A stretch of 64,000 bases of DNA from Afipia sp. GAS231 (GCF_900103365.1 NZ_LT629703.1:1674001-1738000), one strand, 5' to 3'; positions 16,717-26,233 are shown, counted from the stretch's first letter. The notes: generated by a model not told the origin, from the sequence alone. Program-made: numbers and translations.

Positions 16717-18156
16717 ATGTTGCCGTCGGACCACGTTCAAGCCTTTCGTGACCTCCTGGGCGGCGCCGGCGTCGTCGACGACCAGCAGCGGCTCACGACC
16801 TACACAACGGATCAACGCCAGCTCTTCACCGGCTCGACGGTCGCGGTCCTGAAGCCGGCGACGACAAAGCAGGTCGCCGACGTCGTGCGGCTGGCGGTTC
16901 GGCTGGGCGTCGGGCTTGTCCCTCAGGGTGGCAACACGAGTTATTGCGGCGGCGCGACGCCGAACGCGTCGGGTGGCCAGGCCATCGTTAGTCTCGAGCG
17001 CATGGACACGATCAGAGAGGTTGATTCGCTCTCCATGAGCATCTCGGTCGACGCGGGCGCCATCCTGAAGAACGTGCAGGACGCTGCCGCGAGCGCAGGT
17101 CTGTTGCTGCCGCTCAGTCTCGGCGCGGAAGGAAGTTGCCGTATCGGCGGCAATATCGGGACGAACGCCGGTGGACTGTCCGTCGTTAGGTATGGAATGA
17201 CCCGCGATCTGCTCCTCGGCATCGAGGCCGTTCTGCCGGACGGCACCATCGTCTCCGATATGCGCAAGTTGCGGAAAAACAATACCGGCTACGACGTCAA
17301 ACAGTGCTTCGTGGGAAGCGAAGGAACCCTCGGAATCGTCACCGGCGCGGTCTTGCGTCTCGTCCCCTTGCCGGTACGACGCGCGACCGCCTGGCTGAAG
17401 CTCGCGAAAGACGCGGCCCTCGCGGAACTGCTCGCGCTGGTGCGGCACGAGTCCGGCGAACTGCTTACGACGTTCGAATTCATCTCCGCCCGGTCCATTG
17501 CGCTGGCGACGGGTGCCATGGCAAACCCACCTTCCGTCGATGCTGGCCCCGGGGGCGCGATTCTCGTCGAATTCGCCTCCTCCTCGCGTCATCTCGATCT
17601 CGACCACCTGATGGAAGCCGTCCTTTCCGAAGCGTTCGAATCCGGATGGGTCGAGGACGCCTATCTCGCGCAGAGCGGAGCCCAGCGTGCTGCCATGTGG
17701 GAACTGCGCGAGACGATCCCGGAGGGCGAAAAGCGGTGGGGCGGATCGGTCAAGCACGATATATCCGTGCCGCTGTCTTCCATTCAGCGCTTTCTGGACG
17801 TCGCCGGGGAGCAGGTACGGAACTATGACGCCGACCTCGAACTTTCCGTCTACGGTCATTTGGGCGACGGCAATCTGCACTACAATGTGCTGGCTCCCCA
17901 GGGTGCCGATCGGATCGAGTTCACGAGACTTATCGAAGGCAGCCTGTCGCTCCGCCTGTACGACACTGCCGCAGTGCTCGGAGGCACGTTCAGCGCCGAG
18001 CATGGCGTCGGCCGGTTCAAGAGGCATCTTTTGGAGAAATACGGAGACGCCGGCCGCGTCGCCGCAATGCGCCGCATCAAGACTGCCTTCGATCCGGAGA
18101 ACATCATGAACACAGGGGCGGTGGTCAGCCTGTTCGAGCCTGAATCTGTCCGCTGA
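16717..18156 (+). CDS. FAD-linked 2-hydroxyacid dehydrogenase (D-2-hydroxyglutarate/GlcD-like)
   Basis: 479 residues. LVPQGGNTSYCGGATP is the FAD-binding PCMH loop, GSCRIGGNIGTNAGG contacts FAD pyrophosphate, and the C-terminal YGHLGDGNLHYNV and SAEHGVGRFKRHLLEKYGD are signatures of the D-lactate/glycolate/2-hydroxyglutarate dehydrogenase group, including the metal-binding histidines. The start at MLPSDH follows GGAGCAAG. It likely oxidises a D-2-hydroxyacid to the 2-oxoacid in the cytoplasm. Its substrate is not fixed by the sequence. It converges with the G3E GTPase gene. Confidence 0.85.
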   Translation: MLPSDHVQAFRDLLGGAGVVDDQQRLTTYTTDQRQLFTGSTVAVLKPATTKQVADVVRLAVRLGVGLVPQGGNTSYCGGATPNASGGQAIVSLERMDTIREVDSLSMSISVDAGAILKNVQDAAASAGLLLPLSLGAEGSCRIGGNIGTNAGGLSVVRYGMTRDLLLGIEAVLPDGTIVSDMRKLRKNNTGYDVKQCFVGSEGTLGIVTGAVLRLVPLPVRRATAWLKLAKDAALAELLALVRHESGELLTTFEFISARSIALATGAMANPPSVDAGPGGAILVEFASSSRHLDLDHLMEAVLSEAFESGWVEDAYLAQSGAQRAAMWELRETIPEGEKRWGGSVKHDISVPLSSIQRFLDVAGEQVRNYDADLELSVYGHLGDGNLHYNVLAPQGADRIEFTRLIEGSLSLRLYDTAAVLGGTFSAEHGVGRFKRHLLEKYGDAGRVAAMRRIKTAFDPENIMNTGAVVSLFEPESVR

Positions 18157-18234
18157 CCCGTTGAGCGGATTCGCGAGTGGCCATGTACCGGATCCAAGCA
18201 ACATTTCTTGTCATCCCTTTGCGCGATCTCCAGG

Positions 18235-19251
18235 TCAAGCTGCGCGCTTCGATGATTTCTTCACGACGGGCCTGACTTGGGCGGAGTAACCGGCCGAGAA
18301 ATCCGTCAGGTCAGTCAAGTTGATGTCCCGCCCGATGATCACAAGGCCTCGTCTGACCGATGGATTCGACTCTATGCGGCGGGGCTCAGCGAACGTGGTG
18401 CCCACACCGTCAATCAGAACGGAATGGGACACGCCAACGACCCAAACGAGACCTTTGACGCGCAGCAATCTGTCGCCACAGCAACCGGCAAGATCCTCGA
18501 GCCAATCCCTCAGATCGGCCCAGGGAACGGCAGCGGACCATTCTGCGAGAAACACTCCCAACCGTGAATGGTCGGTGGCCGCAATCGCCTGGAACCGGCT
18601 CGACACTGCGGACGTGTCGACCTGACCTGGAACGAAGACGGCCCGGGCGCGAGCCTGTCGGTTGACCAGGGTGATGCGGGCTGCCGTCGGATTGAACTGC
18701 TTCACGACGAGTTCGGCGGCTCCGATTTGGTCAGCCCGGGCCCGATCGAGCTTCGTGACGACGATGGACCTGGCTGCGATCAGTTGCGCGGACCGGACCG
18801 GAAACATCGCGTCGTCCGTCATCGGGTCCAGGACATCCAGTGTCGAGACGATGCGCAACCGGTATTCGGTCCTGTCGTAGCGCATCAGCGAGCGCAGGAT
18901 CGGGCCCGGCATCGCCAACCCGCTTGTCTCCAGGATGATGCGGCGGAACCCGCCGGCGCCGGATCGACGGCGTACCGCAAGCAACTCGTCGATAGCGGCA
19001 TGTAGGTCGTCGCCGAGCGAGCAGCAGACACAACCGTTGCCCAGCAGCGTCATCGGCAGATCGCGTCGACCAGAAGAAACTATCGCGCCGTCGACGTTGA
19101 TCTCGCCGGCTTCGTTCACGATCACGCCGGTGTCGGCCGACTCGGGCAGGGAAAGATAATCGCACAGCAACGTTGTCTTGCCGCTGCCGAGACTTCCGGT
19201 AAGGAGGACGAATTCCGGGACGGCTTCTCGGAGTGCGCCATTCGTGGTCAC
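18235..19251 (-). CDS. CobW/G3E family GTPase, putative metallochaperone
   Basis: 338 residues. LLTGSLGSGKTTLL is the P-loop, GNGCVCCSLGDDL the metal-binding CxCC motif, ILETSGLAMPGP the switch region and VVTKLDRA the guanine-binding (N/T)KxD. The C-terminal CobW domain is present. G3E GTPases deliver Zn, Co or other metals to target enzymes. Its ATG overlaps the stop of the upstream amidohydrolase gene (ATGA), which makes that metallo-enzyme the natural client. It is the last gene of the liv operon. Confidence 0.88.
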   Translation of the reverse strand: MTTNGALREAVPEFVLLTGSLGSGKTTLLCDYLSLPESADTGVIVNEAGEINVDGAIVSSGRRDLPMTLLGNGCVCCSLGDDLHAAIDELLAVRRRSGAGGFRRIILETSGLAMPGPILRSLMRYDRTEYRLRIVSTLDVLDPMTDDAMFPVRSAQLIAARSIVVTKLDRARADQIGAAELVVKQFNPTAARITLVNRQARARAVFVPGQVDTSAVSSRFQAIAATDHSRLGVFLAEWSAAVPWADLRDWLEDLAGCCGDRLLRVKGLVWVVGVSHSVLIDGVGTTFAEPRRIESNPSVRRGLVIIGRDINLTDLTDFSAGYSAQVRPVVKKSSKRAA

Positions 19252-20825
19252 GCCGCCCTCCGTCGAGCTTCGACCATTTCCTCGACGTCGCGCAGCAATT
19301 CGGCGGGATCGAGCACCGCGCCCTCCTTGATGACGGTCGAGATGCTACGCTTCCATGTTATCGAGGCGGTCGGATCGTCGAGGCGCATGGCGCCGGTGCC
19401 GTAGAGCAGCTTGAAGTCGTTGAGCGGATTCTCGTCGTGGACGAGGATATCGGCCAGCTTCCCGACCTCAAGCGTTCCGACGTCCTCTTCGATACCAAGG
19501 AGCTCCGCGCCCCATGCGGTTGCGGCCCGCAACACCTCCAGGGGAGTGAAGCCAGCCTCCTGCAGAAGCTCGAGCTCGCGCACGAAGCCGAACCCATAAG
19601 TCTGGAACATGAATCCGGAATCCGAACCGACGCAGACGCGCCCGCCGAGGTTCTTGTAGTCGTTGACGAACCTCATCCACAGCCTGAACGTCTCGCGCCA
19701 CTCGACCTCGTTGGTCGTGGACCAGCGGTACCAATAGGCACCGTGCCCGCCGCGCTGCGGCTGGAAGTAGGCCCAGAGGGTCGGATCGGTGAACCTTTCG
19801 TGCCAATCCGCGCGCCGCGTTCGCATTAGATCGCGATTGCCGTCGTATACGTTGAAGGTAGGCACGAAGGTGTGACCGGCCGCAAGGAAGGCATGAAGCA
19901 CCTCATTCCACTTCTCCGAACCTGGCTTGGCCGCCTGAAGGAATGTCTGCCCTGCCGCAGAGAATCTGAGGTACTCGTCGTTATAGTCATATTCCGGCGG
20001 GAACACCTGCAGGGTCTGACCGTCCAGGAGCGCCTCGGGAATTCCGTAGGAATGTTCCGTGCTCGATAGTCCCCATTGGGCGGTCCTCAACGAGTTCATG
20101 CGGCCGACCGCCAGTTGTGCATGATGGCAACATGTGCGCAGGCCGAGGCTTCGGCATTGCTCCAATGCGGCTTTCATCATCGCCGGTGGAGCGCCGAAGA
20201 ACTTGATGCCGTCCGCTCCTCGCACCTTGACGGCCTGCAGCCACGCGCGCGCGTCCTCCGGAGTATGGATCGTCTTCACGTAGTCGTTGGTACCGGGAAA
20301 AGGGGCGTAGGCCAGAATTCGGGGAGCATCGATCCGGTGATCTGCGGCGGCCTGCTTCTGCTGCAGCGTCCACTCCAGGCCATTGAAGCAACCGGTTTCT
20401 CGGACCGTCGTAACGCCGTGCGCCAGCCAAAGCTTGTAGACGTAGTCGGCGCTCGGCATGGGTCCGTTCTCGGCATGGAACGGTGCGCCGATGTGGGCGT
20501 GGCAGTCCACCAGTCCGGGAGTCAGGAATTTTCCGGTGCAGTCTATCTCGAAATCACCGGGCCCCGGACGCCGATCCGGATTGATCGGCAGCTTCGGCGT
20601 ACCTACCTTCTTGAGTGCCGTTATTCGACCGCCTTCGACGACCAGGTCGGCCGGGCCCCACGGAGGGGCTCCCGTCCCGTCGATGATGGACGCGCCGCGC
20701 AGCACAAGGCGTTTGAATGGTCCCCGCCCGCGACTCCGCGAAGTCGCCGCCTCGACCCGAGGCAGGCCTCCGGCGGCGAACATCTTGGCGAACTCCTCGC
20801 CTGCGTTCTCCAAATCAGATTGCAT
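19248..20825 (-). CDS. metal-dependent amidohydrolase (imidazolonepropionase-like)
   Basis: 525 residues. GKFLTPGLVDCHAHIGAPFH holds the HxH metal motif of the amidohydrolase superfamily. Further ligands are in CCHHAQLAVGRM and STEHSY, and CVGSDSGFMFQTYG has the catalytic aspartate. The C-terminus (GTLEVGKLADILVHDENPL) is the typical beta-sandwich return. It should hydrolyse a cyclic amide or peptide-like bond in the cytoplasm. The start overlaps the end of livM by eleven bases and its own stop overlaps the GTPase start, so import, hydrolysis and metal delivery appear linked. Confidence 0.88.
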   Translation of the reverse strand: MQSDLENAGEEFAKMFAAGGLPRVEAATSRSRGRGPFKRLVLRGASIIDGTGAPPWGPADLVVEGGRITALKKVGTPKLPINPDRRPGPGDFEIDCTGKFLTPGLVDCHAHIGAPFHAENGPMPSADYVYKLWLAHGVTTVRETGCFNGLEWTLQQKQAAADHRIDAPRILAYAPFPGTNDYVKTIHTPEDARAWLQAVKVRGADGIKFFGAPPAMMKAALEQCRSLGLRTCCHHAQLAVGRMNSLRTAQWGLSSTEHSYGIPEALLDGQTLQVFPPEYDYNDEYLRFSAAGQTFLQAAKPGSEKWNEVLHAFLAAGHTFVPTFNVYDGNRDLMRTRRADWHERFTDPTLWAYFQPQRGGHGAYWYRWSTTNEVEWRETFRLWMRFVNDYKNLGGRVCVGSDSGFMFQTYGFGFVRELELLQEAGFTPLEVLRAATAWGAELLGIEEDVGTLEVGKLADILVHDENPLNDFKLLYGTGAMRLDDPTASITWKRSISTVIKEGAVLDPAELLRDVEEMVEARRRAA

Positions 20826-21771
20826 CGTCCAGTACCGTTTTTTGTCCGTGAGAGGGATCTTGAACCGGGCGCGGCCCGCGCAGACCGGAGTGCTCGTTGG
20901 TCATGCCGAAGGCACCCTCAGGCCGCAGTTGCATGATGACGACCAAGGTAACGGCGATGGCAAATTCGCGAAGGGATGCGATCTGCACGGCGTCGAGTCC
21001 TGGGATCACAGCGGCGAGGAAGCGGGTTGCCTCCAGCAGGGCGACCAGTGCGATGGAGCCGACCACCGCGCCGGCGAGGCGCGTGTAACCGCCGACCGTG
21101 ACTGCAAGAAAGATGTAGATCGTCAATTGGACGATGAAGACATCCGGAGCGATGAAACTCGTAAAGTGCGCGTAAAGTGCCCCTGCCAGTCCAGAGAGCG
21201 CTGCACCCATTCCGAACGCTTGAAGTTTGAGACGGAGCACCGACTTGCCTGCGACTGCAGCGACCTGTTCGTCGTCCCGCACGGCGCGCAACGCCCGACC
21301 GAACGGGCTTCTCAGGAGCCAGTTGAGCAGAAAGGCCGCGAGGCCGACGAGCGCCCAAGTTAGAATGAGATAAAAAAGCGGAAAGGAGTCCCCAAGATAG
21401 CCTTTGAGCGGAGCGACAATTCCGGAAATGCCGTCGCTCCCCTTGGTCAGCCACTTTTCGTTCGTTTCCACCAGCCGCAGAATCTCCGCAAATCCGAGGG
21501 TTACGATCGCGAGGTAATCGCCACGCAGATTTCGCACGACCAGACAGAGTGCCACGCCTACCGCCCCGGACACGGCGGCAGCCGCGATCCAGTCAAGCCA
21601 TAGTGGAAAGCCCGCTCCCGACAGCAGCGCCGATGTGTAGGCGCCCAGCCCCACGAACCCGACAAGGCCGAGGTTCACCAGCCCCCCCTGTCCCCACGCC
21701 ATGACCAGGCCGAGGGATAGCAAAGCGTAGAACCCGGCGATCGTGCCGGAGAAAATGAGATACGAGATCAT
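20815..21771 (-). CDS. branched-chain-type ABC transporter permease, LivM-like
   Basis: 318 residues, polytopic, with about eight to ten membrane spans. The BPD_transp_2 pattern is clear (WGQGGLVNLGLVGFVGLGAY near the N-terminus, LRAVRDDEQVAAVAGKSV in the conserved loop). It pairs with LivH to form the channel. Its ATG overlaps the LivH stop (ATGA), which fixes the start; a longer open reading to 22740 on this frame is only the shadow of LivH. The hydrophilic tail after about residue 290 (SGLRGPRPVQDPSHG) is longer than usual. Confidence 0.9.
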   Translation of the reverse strand: MISYLIFSGTIAGFYALLSLGLVMAWGQGGLVNLGLVGFVGLGAYTSALLSGAGFPLWLDWIAAAAVSGAVGVALCLVVRNLRGDYLAIVTLGFAEILRLVETNEKWLTKGSDGISGIVAPLKGYLGDSFPLFYLILTWALVGLAAFLLNWLLRSPFGRALRAVRDDEQVAAVAGKSVLRLKLQAFGMGAALSGLAGALYAHFTSFIAPDVFIVQLTIYIFLAVTVGGYTRLAGAVVGSIALVALLEATRFLAAVIPGLDAVQIASLREFAIAVTLVVIMQLRPEGAFGMTNEHSGLRGPRPVQDPSHGQKTVLDDAI

Positions 21772-22655
21772 TTTCTCACTCCCGAAGCACCGGAGAAGAT
21801 CCCGCCCGGCCGCGCAAGCAAGGTAATAAGGATCGCAACGAAGGCGGTCACGGACTGGTAGACCGGCGGTAGCACCAGAAGGCCTAGCTCTCCGATCACT
21901 CCCATCAGCAGAGCACCGGCAACCGCTCCTCCCAGGCTTGTCAGGCCTCCGACGACGCTGCCGGCGAAGATCAAAAGGATCAACCTGGATCCCGTCGAAG
22001 GATCGACGCTGGTATCGATCGCGAGAAGCGCGCCGCCGACGCCGGCTAGCCCCATTCCGATGAAGGTGGCGAGATTGGCGAGACGAACGGGCTCGATCCC
22101 CTTCAGCCGCGCCAGATCGACGTTGTCGGCAACCGCCCTCATCGCCTTTCCGAGCCGGGTCAGCGAAAAGAACAAGGCAAGCAGGACTGCCAAGCCGACC
22201 GCTATCTCGAGGTTGTGCAACTGCTGAAGACCGACACGGACGCCCGCAATCTTCATGTCGCGCGCAATCGGCATGTCGAAGCTGTTTAGGCCGCTTCCGA
22301 AGGAGAACCGATATGCGCTCTCCAAGGCCATATTCAACGCGATCGAAACCACCGCCACCATCAATGGCGTCTGCGCGGTCGGATTGCGTCGGATCGGCGC
22401 GAGTGCGACGCGGTCCGTGAGGACACCCAGCGCGCCGGCGACGACAAAGGCGACCAACAAGACCGGAACCAGTGGCAGATGCAGGGCCGTATTTGCCAGC
22501 CAGCCCGCGTACGCGCCGGCCGTCAATTGGGCAGCGATGCTGAAATTGACGAAACCCAGCACGCTGAAGATCAAGGTCAGCCCAAGCGCCGGCAACGCGA
22601 TGAGCGCGCCGACGATCAGTCCGTTCACGAGATACTGCAGCAGGTCGGTCAGCAT
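21768..22655 (-). CDS. branched-chain-type ABC transporter permease, LivH-like
   Basis: 295 residues, polytopic. MLTDLLQYLVNGLIVGALIA and the conserved cytoplasmic loop KAMRAVADNVDLARLKGI identify the LivH group. It works with LivM, the two ATPases and the binding protein encoded just upstream. The gap to the binding protein gene is about 23 nt. Substrates of this family include branched-chain amino acids, amides, urea and aromatic acids. Confidence 0.9.
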   Translation of the reverse strand: MLTDLLQYLVNGLIVGALIALPALGLTLIFSVLGFVNFSIAAQLTAGAYAGWLANTALHLPLVPVLLVAFVVAGALGVLTDRVALAPIRRNPTAQTPLMVAVVSIALNMALESAYRFSFGSGLNSFDMPIARDMKIAGVRVGLQQLHNLEIAVGLAVLLALFFSLTRLGKAMRAVADNVDLARLKGIEPVRLANLATFIGMGLAGVGGALLAIDTSVDPSTGSRLILLIFAGSVVGGLTSLGGAVAGALLMGVIGELGLLVLPPVYQSVTAFVAILITLLARPGGIFSGASGVRK

Positions 22656-22678
22656 GGCTTCGCCTCCAGCTACTTACG

Positions 22679-23893
22679 TCAACCGACCTTGCGGACAACG
22701 AGCTTGCCGTCCTCAACCTGCTCATAACGGAAGAACACACCCTTCACGTCGCCGTTGTCGGCGAACTCAAGGGGACCGCTCGGTCCATCGTAGTTCACGC
22801 GACCACCGCCGCCGACCAGCTTCAATGCCTCGGTCGCGTCATTCGTCTGTTTGCCTTCACTGTCCTGGGAGATGGCACGCAGATTGTCGCGGACCGCCGT
22901 ACCATCTGCCTGACTGGACGAAGCGCGAGCGAGCGCCAGCGAGGCCAGCACGACGTGATCGTAGACCTGGCAGGAATAGCTATCGAGGGAGGTCCGCTTC
23001 ATCTTAGCGATCAGCCGCTTGTAGGCGTCGGAATTCTCCGATGCGGAGGGAATAAGCGAATAAGCACCTTCTGAAACCTCCGCGGGAATCGCCTTCGTGA
23101 GCGCATCGTTGATCCCGAACGAGAAGCCGACCTTCTTGCCGGTGAACCCTGCACGGTACAGATCCTTCAGCACGACCGACGTGTCAGGCACGTAACCGCC
23201 GAGCACGATGACGTCCGGCGATTCCTTCAGCGCCTGATCGACCTCGGAGCGGTAACTCGACTTCTTGTCCTCATAGACCAGCCCGCTGCCCGCCCCGCCG
23301 GCCGTCTTGAATATCCCGGAAATGATCTCGATGTACGTTTGCGCGAATGGCGTTTGAGGCCCGAGGAAGAACATCTTCTTGGCGCCTAATTCGACCGCGA
23401 AATTGCCAACGCGGGTGCCTTGCAAGGTGACGGTCGGCGAGGTCCTGAAAATGTAGCCCTGATGCGGTAGCTTGGTGATGCTGTCAGCCCCCGAGGACGT
23501 GAACAGGACCGTCTTGCCTTCCCAGCAGAGCGGCGCGATCGCCGAAGTCACAGCCGAGGCGTAAGAGCCACCGATCGCGACCACTTTGTCCACGTCGATC
23601 AGTTTGTGAGCAGCCCGTACGGCGGCCTCCGGACTGCTCTGGTCATCTTCGATGACGATCTGAACAGGCCGGCCCCGTACGCCGCCCGCGGAATTGATCT
23701 CGGTCTCGGCGATCTTGGCCGCCTGCCCCATCGTCGCGCCGAACTGACTGGTTGCGCCCGTCAGGGGAATGATGAGCCCGATCCGGATCGGATCGCCCTG
23801 CTGCGCCCAGGACCGTGAAAGACTCGACGAGAGCATGAGCCCGCTCGCTCCGAGGCCCGCCCGCAGGAAATTCCTTCTATCCATATTCGACAT
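22679..23893 (-). CDS. ABC transporter periplasmic binding protein, LivK-like
   Basis: 404 residues. The N-terminus (MSNMDRRNFLRAGLGASG) has a twin-arginine RRNFLR motif and a hydrophobic stretch ending at SWAQQ, so export is probably by Tat. The mature part starts IRIGLIIPLTGATSQFG, typical of peripla_BP_6 proteins, with EINSAGGVRGRPV and SSPEAAVRAAHKLI. It captures the substrate of the Liv-type importer. The ligand is not predictable; the downstream amidohydrolase suggests a cyclic amide or dipeptide-like compound. Confidence 0.9.
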   Translation of the reverse strand: MSNMDRRNFLRAGLGASGLMLSSSLSRSWAQQGDPIRIGLIIPLTGATSQFGATMGQAAKIAETEINSAGGVRGRPVQIVIEDDQSSPEAAVRAAHKLIDVDKVVAIGGSYASAVTSAIAPLCWEGKTVLFTSSGADSITKLPHQGYIFRTSPTVTLQGTRVGNFAVELGAKKMFFLGPQTPFAQTYIEIISGIFKTAGGAGSGLVYEDKKSSYRSEVDQALKESPDVIVLGGYVPDTSVVLKDLYRAGFTGKKVGFSFGINDALTKAIPAEVSEGAYSLIPSASENSDAYKRLIAKMKRTSLDSYSCQVYDHVVLASLALARASSSQADGTAVRDNLRAISQDSEGKQTNDATEALKLVGGGGRVNYDGPSGPLEFADNGDVKGVFFRYEQVEDGKLVVRKVG

Positions 23894-23927
23894 GTTCGAC
23901 TCCTCAATTTAGGTCAAATGCTGCAGT

Positions 23928-24662
23928 TCAAACGTGGTGTGCGGCCGCCGGCGCCGCGCGTCCCAAAAACAGGTGCCGGATTTCGTCGTCCCGGAGGACC
24001 GTGTCGGCTGTATCGTCGCGAACCTTCTTTCCAGCCACCAGAACGACGCCGCGCGTTCCGTACTCCAAGGCCAAAAGCGCGTTCTGCTCGACCATGAGGA
24101 TCGCAAGCCCGCTGGATGCCAGTTCGCGAATCAGCACGAAGATCTCCTTTGCGGCTGCGGGCGAGAGACCCGCAGTTGGTTCGTCAAGAAGAAGCACTTT
24201 CGGATTGGTCATCAGCGCGATCGCGACTGCGAGAACCTGGCGTTGTCCACCCGAAAGATTGCCGGCCTTTTCACGAAGCCTTCCACGGAGAATGGGGAAG
24301 CGGGAAAGCTGCTCTTCGATCCGGCTCTTCAATCCCGATCGCAGCAGATAGCCGCCCATCTCCAGGTTCTCCTGAACCGTGAGGCTGCCGAAGACGTTGC
24401 GTTCTTGCGGGACGAAACTGACGCCACGCTCGCAGGCCGCAAGAGCGTCTCCGGGCAGAAGCGCGGCATCGTCGACCGAGACTTGGCCGGTGCGCTTCGA
24501 AAGTAGACCGGCCAGCAGCTTTAAGAACGTCGACTTGCCGGCGCCGTTCGGGCCGATGATAACCGCCAGCTCCTTCGGGCCCACGGTCAGATCCACTCCC
24601 TTCACGATCAACTCGGCGGTCGCATATCCGCCGCAGACGCCGCTTGCATTGAGAGTCGTCAT
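23928..24662 (-). CDS. ABC transporter ATPase, LivF-like
   Basis: 244 residues. Walker A is GPNGAGKST, the signature is LSGGQRQVLAVA, and Walker B is VLLLDEPTAGLSP. LivF and LivG form the heterodimeric ATPase that powers the permease pair. The ATG overlaps the LivG stop (ATGA), which sets the start at MTTLNAS rather than eight codons earlier. Confidence 0.92.
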   Translation of the reverse strand: MTTLNASGVCGGYATAELIVKGVDLTVGPKELAVIIGPNGAGKSTFLKLLAGLLSKRTGQVSVDDAALLPGDALAACERGVSFVPQERNVFGSLTVQENLEMGGYLLRSGLKSRIEEQLSRFPILRGRLREKAGNLSGGQRQVLAVAIALMTNPKVLLLDEPTAGLSPAAAKEIFVLIRELASSGLAILMVEQNALLALEYGTRGVVLVAGKKVRDDTADTVLRDDEIRHLFLGRAAPAAAHHV

Positions 24663-25435
24663 GAGAGCTGCACTCCCAGATAGCACTCCTGGACGCGGCG
24701 GTCGGCCGTGACCTCGTCGAAACTGCCCCTCATGAGAAATTTGCCTTCGGCCATGACCACGACGTCGTCGCAGAGCCGCTCGATGAGTTCCATCTCGTGC
24801 TCGATGAGCAGGATGGTCACGCCGGATTCGCTGATCATCGCGAGCTGGTCGGCGATCTCGCCAACCAGTGTGGGATTCACCCCTGCCATCGGCTCGTCGA
24901 GCAGGACCATCTTGGGATCCGCGAGAAGCACCCGGCCGATCTCCAACAGCTTCTTCTGGCCCCCCGAAAGGTCGGTGACGAGATTGTCGAGGACGTGGTC
25001 GAGGCGCAGGCGCCTGGCGACCTCGTACGCCCGTTCGCGCAGCGCTTGCTCCTGACGGCGGATTAGGCCGGGGTGCATCAGCGCGTGAAAGACCCCCTCA
25101 CCGGTCTGCCACGGACCGTACAGCATCAGATGCTCGAAAACCGTCATCCGCGGACAGCCGCGCGCAAGCTGGAACGACCGAACCAGACCGGATCGTGAGA
25201 CGATTTCAGGGCGTTTGCGCGCAATGTCGAGGCCGTCGAAACGCACGGCACCTTCGAAGCCGTCGACAAGACCTGAGATGCAATTGAAAACCGTCGTCTT
25301 GCCGGCGCCGTTTGGACCGATCAGGCCGGTGATGATGCCGGGTTTGACGGAGAAGCTCGCACCGTCAAGGGCGCGGACACCACCGAAGCTCGCCCTGATA
25401 TCGTTCACCTCAAGCAATGCCGCTGTCGTTGGCAT
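24659..25435 (-). CDS. ABC transporter ATPase, LivG-like
   Basis: 258 residues. Walker A GPNGAGKTT, signature LSGGQKKLLEIG, and Walker B MVLLDEPMAGVNP are all present, and the C-terminal EVTADRRVQECYLG is the LivG tail. First gene of the minus-strand operon livG-F-K-H-M-amidohydrolase-GTPase. The promoter should lie in the 170-nt gap shared with the PAS-LuxR gene. Confidence 0.92.
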   Translation of the reverse strand: MPTTAALLEVNDIRASFGGVRALDGASFSVKPGIITGLIGPNGAGKTTVFNCISGLVDGFEGAVRFDGLDIARKRPEIVSRSGLVRSFQLARGCPRMTVFEHLMLYGPWQTGEGVFHALMHPGLIRRQEQALRERAYEVARRLRLDHVLDNLVTDLSGGQKKLLEIGRVLLADPKMVLLDEPMAGVNPTLVGEIADQLAMISESGVTILLIEHEMELIERLCDDVVVMAEGKFLMRGSFDEVTADRRVQECYLGVQLS

Positions 25436-25545
25436 CGATCCACCTCACCATGACGTCCTACCGGACGGATGAAAGGGCCCCGGCCCATCGTCACGCCGCG
25501 CCCACCGGTTTTTCCCGGCGTCATTTTTGCTGTTTCCACCCGCCA

Positions 25546-25609
25546 CCTATTGGCATAGGTTAATAGGACGTAGACACTTAATGCTATAGGTGCTGAACAC
25601 TTAAGTGTC
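25546..25609. promoter_or_regulatory. divergent control region with palindromes
   Basis: Two inverted repeats lie between the liv operon and the PAS-LuxR gene: CCTAT-TGGC-ATAGG at 25546-25559, and GAACACTTAAGTGTC close to 25596-25610, preceded by a half copy (GACACTTAA). The second palindrome recurs, exact over 15 nt in reverse complement, at 29742-29756. It is a good candidate binding site for the adjacent LuxR-type regulator; that link is inference. Confidence 0.55.
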
Positions 25610-25637
25610 TGAGACGCCCGAGACCGGGGGAATGCTA

Positions 25638-26210
25638 ATGAGAAACGCCATTACCGCAGAGATCGACTACCGTCGCGCGTTCCAGGATGCGCCGGTGGGA
25701 CAAGCCATCGCGAGCAACCGAGTGATAAAAGCCTGCAACAAGGCGTTCGCCGATATTTTCCGCGGCAAGCCGGCCAAATTCACTGGAACGACTTTCGAGC
25801 GGCTGTATCCGACGCATACCCATTATGAAAGCGCCGGCTTGCGCGTCGGGACGATGCTCGCGAGGGATCGCGTTTTCTCTGACGATCGGGTTATGCGTCG
25901 TCTCGATGGTGAACTTTTCTGGGTTCATGTGCGCGGCTTCACTTACACGCCCAAGGATCCACACCGTAATACGCTGTGGGTGTTCACCGAACTTTCCAGC
26001 CGACAGCCGAAGAATCTCACGATCCGTGGATCGCTGACGCCACGGGAGCGCGACATCGCGGCGCTGCTGATCGAGGGAAAGACCGGAAAGGAAGCCGCCC
26101 TCGCGCTCGGCATAAGTCCCAGAACGGTCGACATCTACAAAACGCGCCTTCTGCGCAAGTACAGCGTGACGAACACACCCGACCTGGTTCAAAGGCTTCT
26201 GACCGGCTAG
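25638..26210 (+). CDS. PAS-LuxR type transcriptional regulator
   Basis: About 190 residues. The N-terminal half is a PAS domain (YRRAFQDAPVGQAIASN, then VMRRLDGELFWVHVRGF). The C-terminal half is a LuxR helix-turn-helix (LTPRERDIAALLIEGKTGKE, then ISPRTVDIYKTRLLRKY). It probably senses a small molecule and controls the divergent liv operon. The ATG at 25638 has GGGGGA at proper distance; ATG 25632 and a GTG at 25605 are possible, but the GTG would lie inside the palindrome. Confidence 0.85.
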   Translation: MRNAITAEIDYRRAFQDAPVGQAIASNRVIKACNKAFADIFRGKPAKFTGTTFERLYPTHTHYESAGLRVGTMLARDRVFSDDRVMRRLDGELFWVHVRGFTYTPKDPHRNTLWVFTELSSRQPKNLTIRGSLTPRERDIAALLIEGKTGKEAALALGISPRTVDIYKTRLLRKYSVTNTPDLVQRLLTG

Positions 26211-26233
26211 GCGGCAGTCGGAATTATTATGCC

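Noticed and set aside
21772..22740. N-terminal extension of the LivM reading frame
   Set aside because: It is the frame-shifted shadow of LivH; the real LivM start is fixed by the ATGA overlap.
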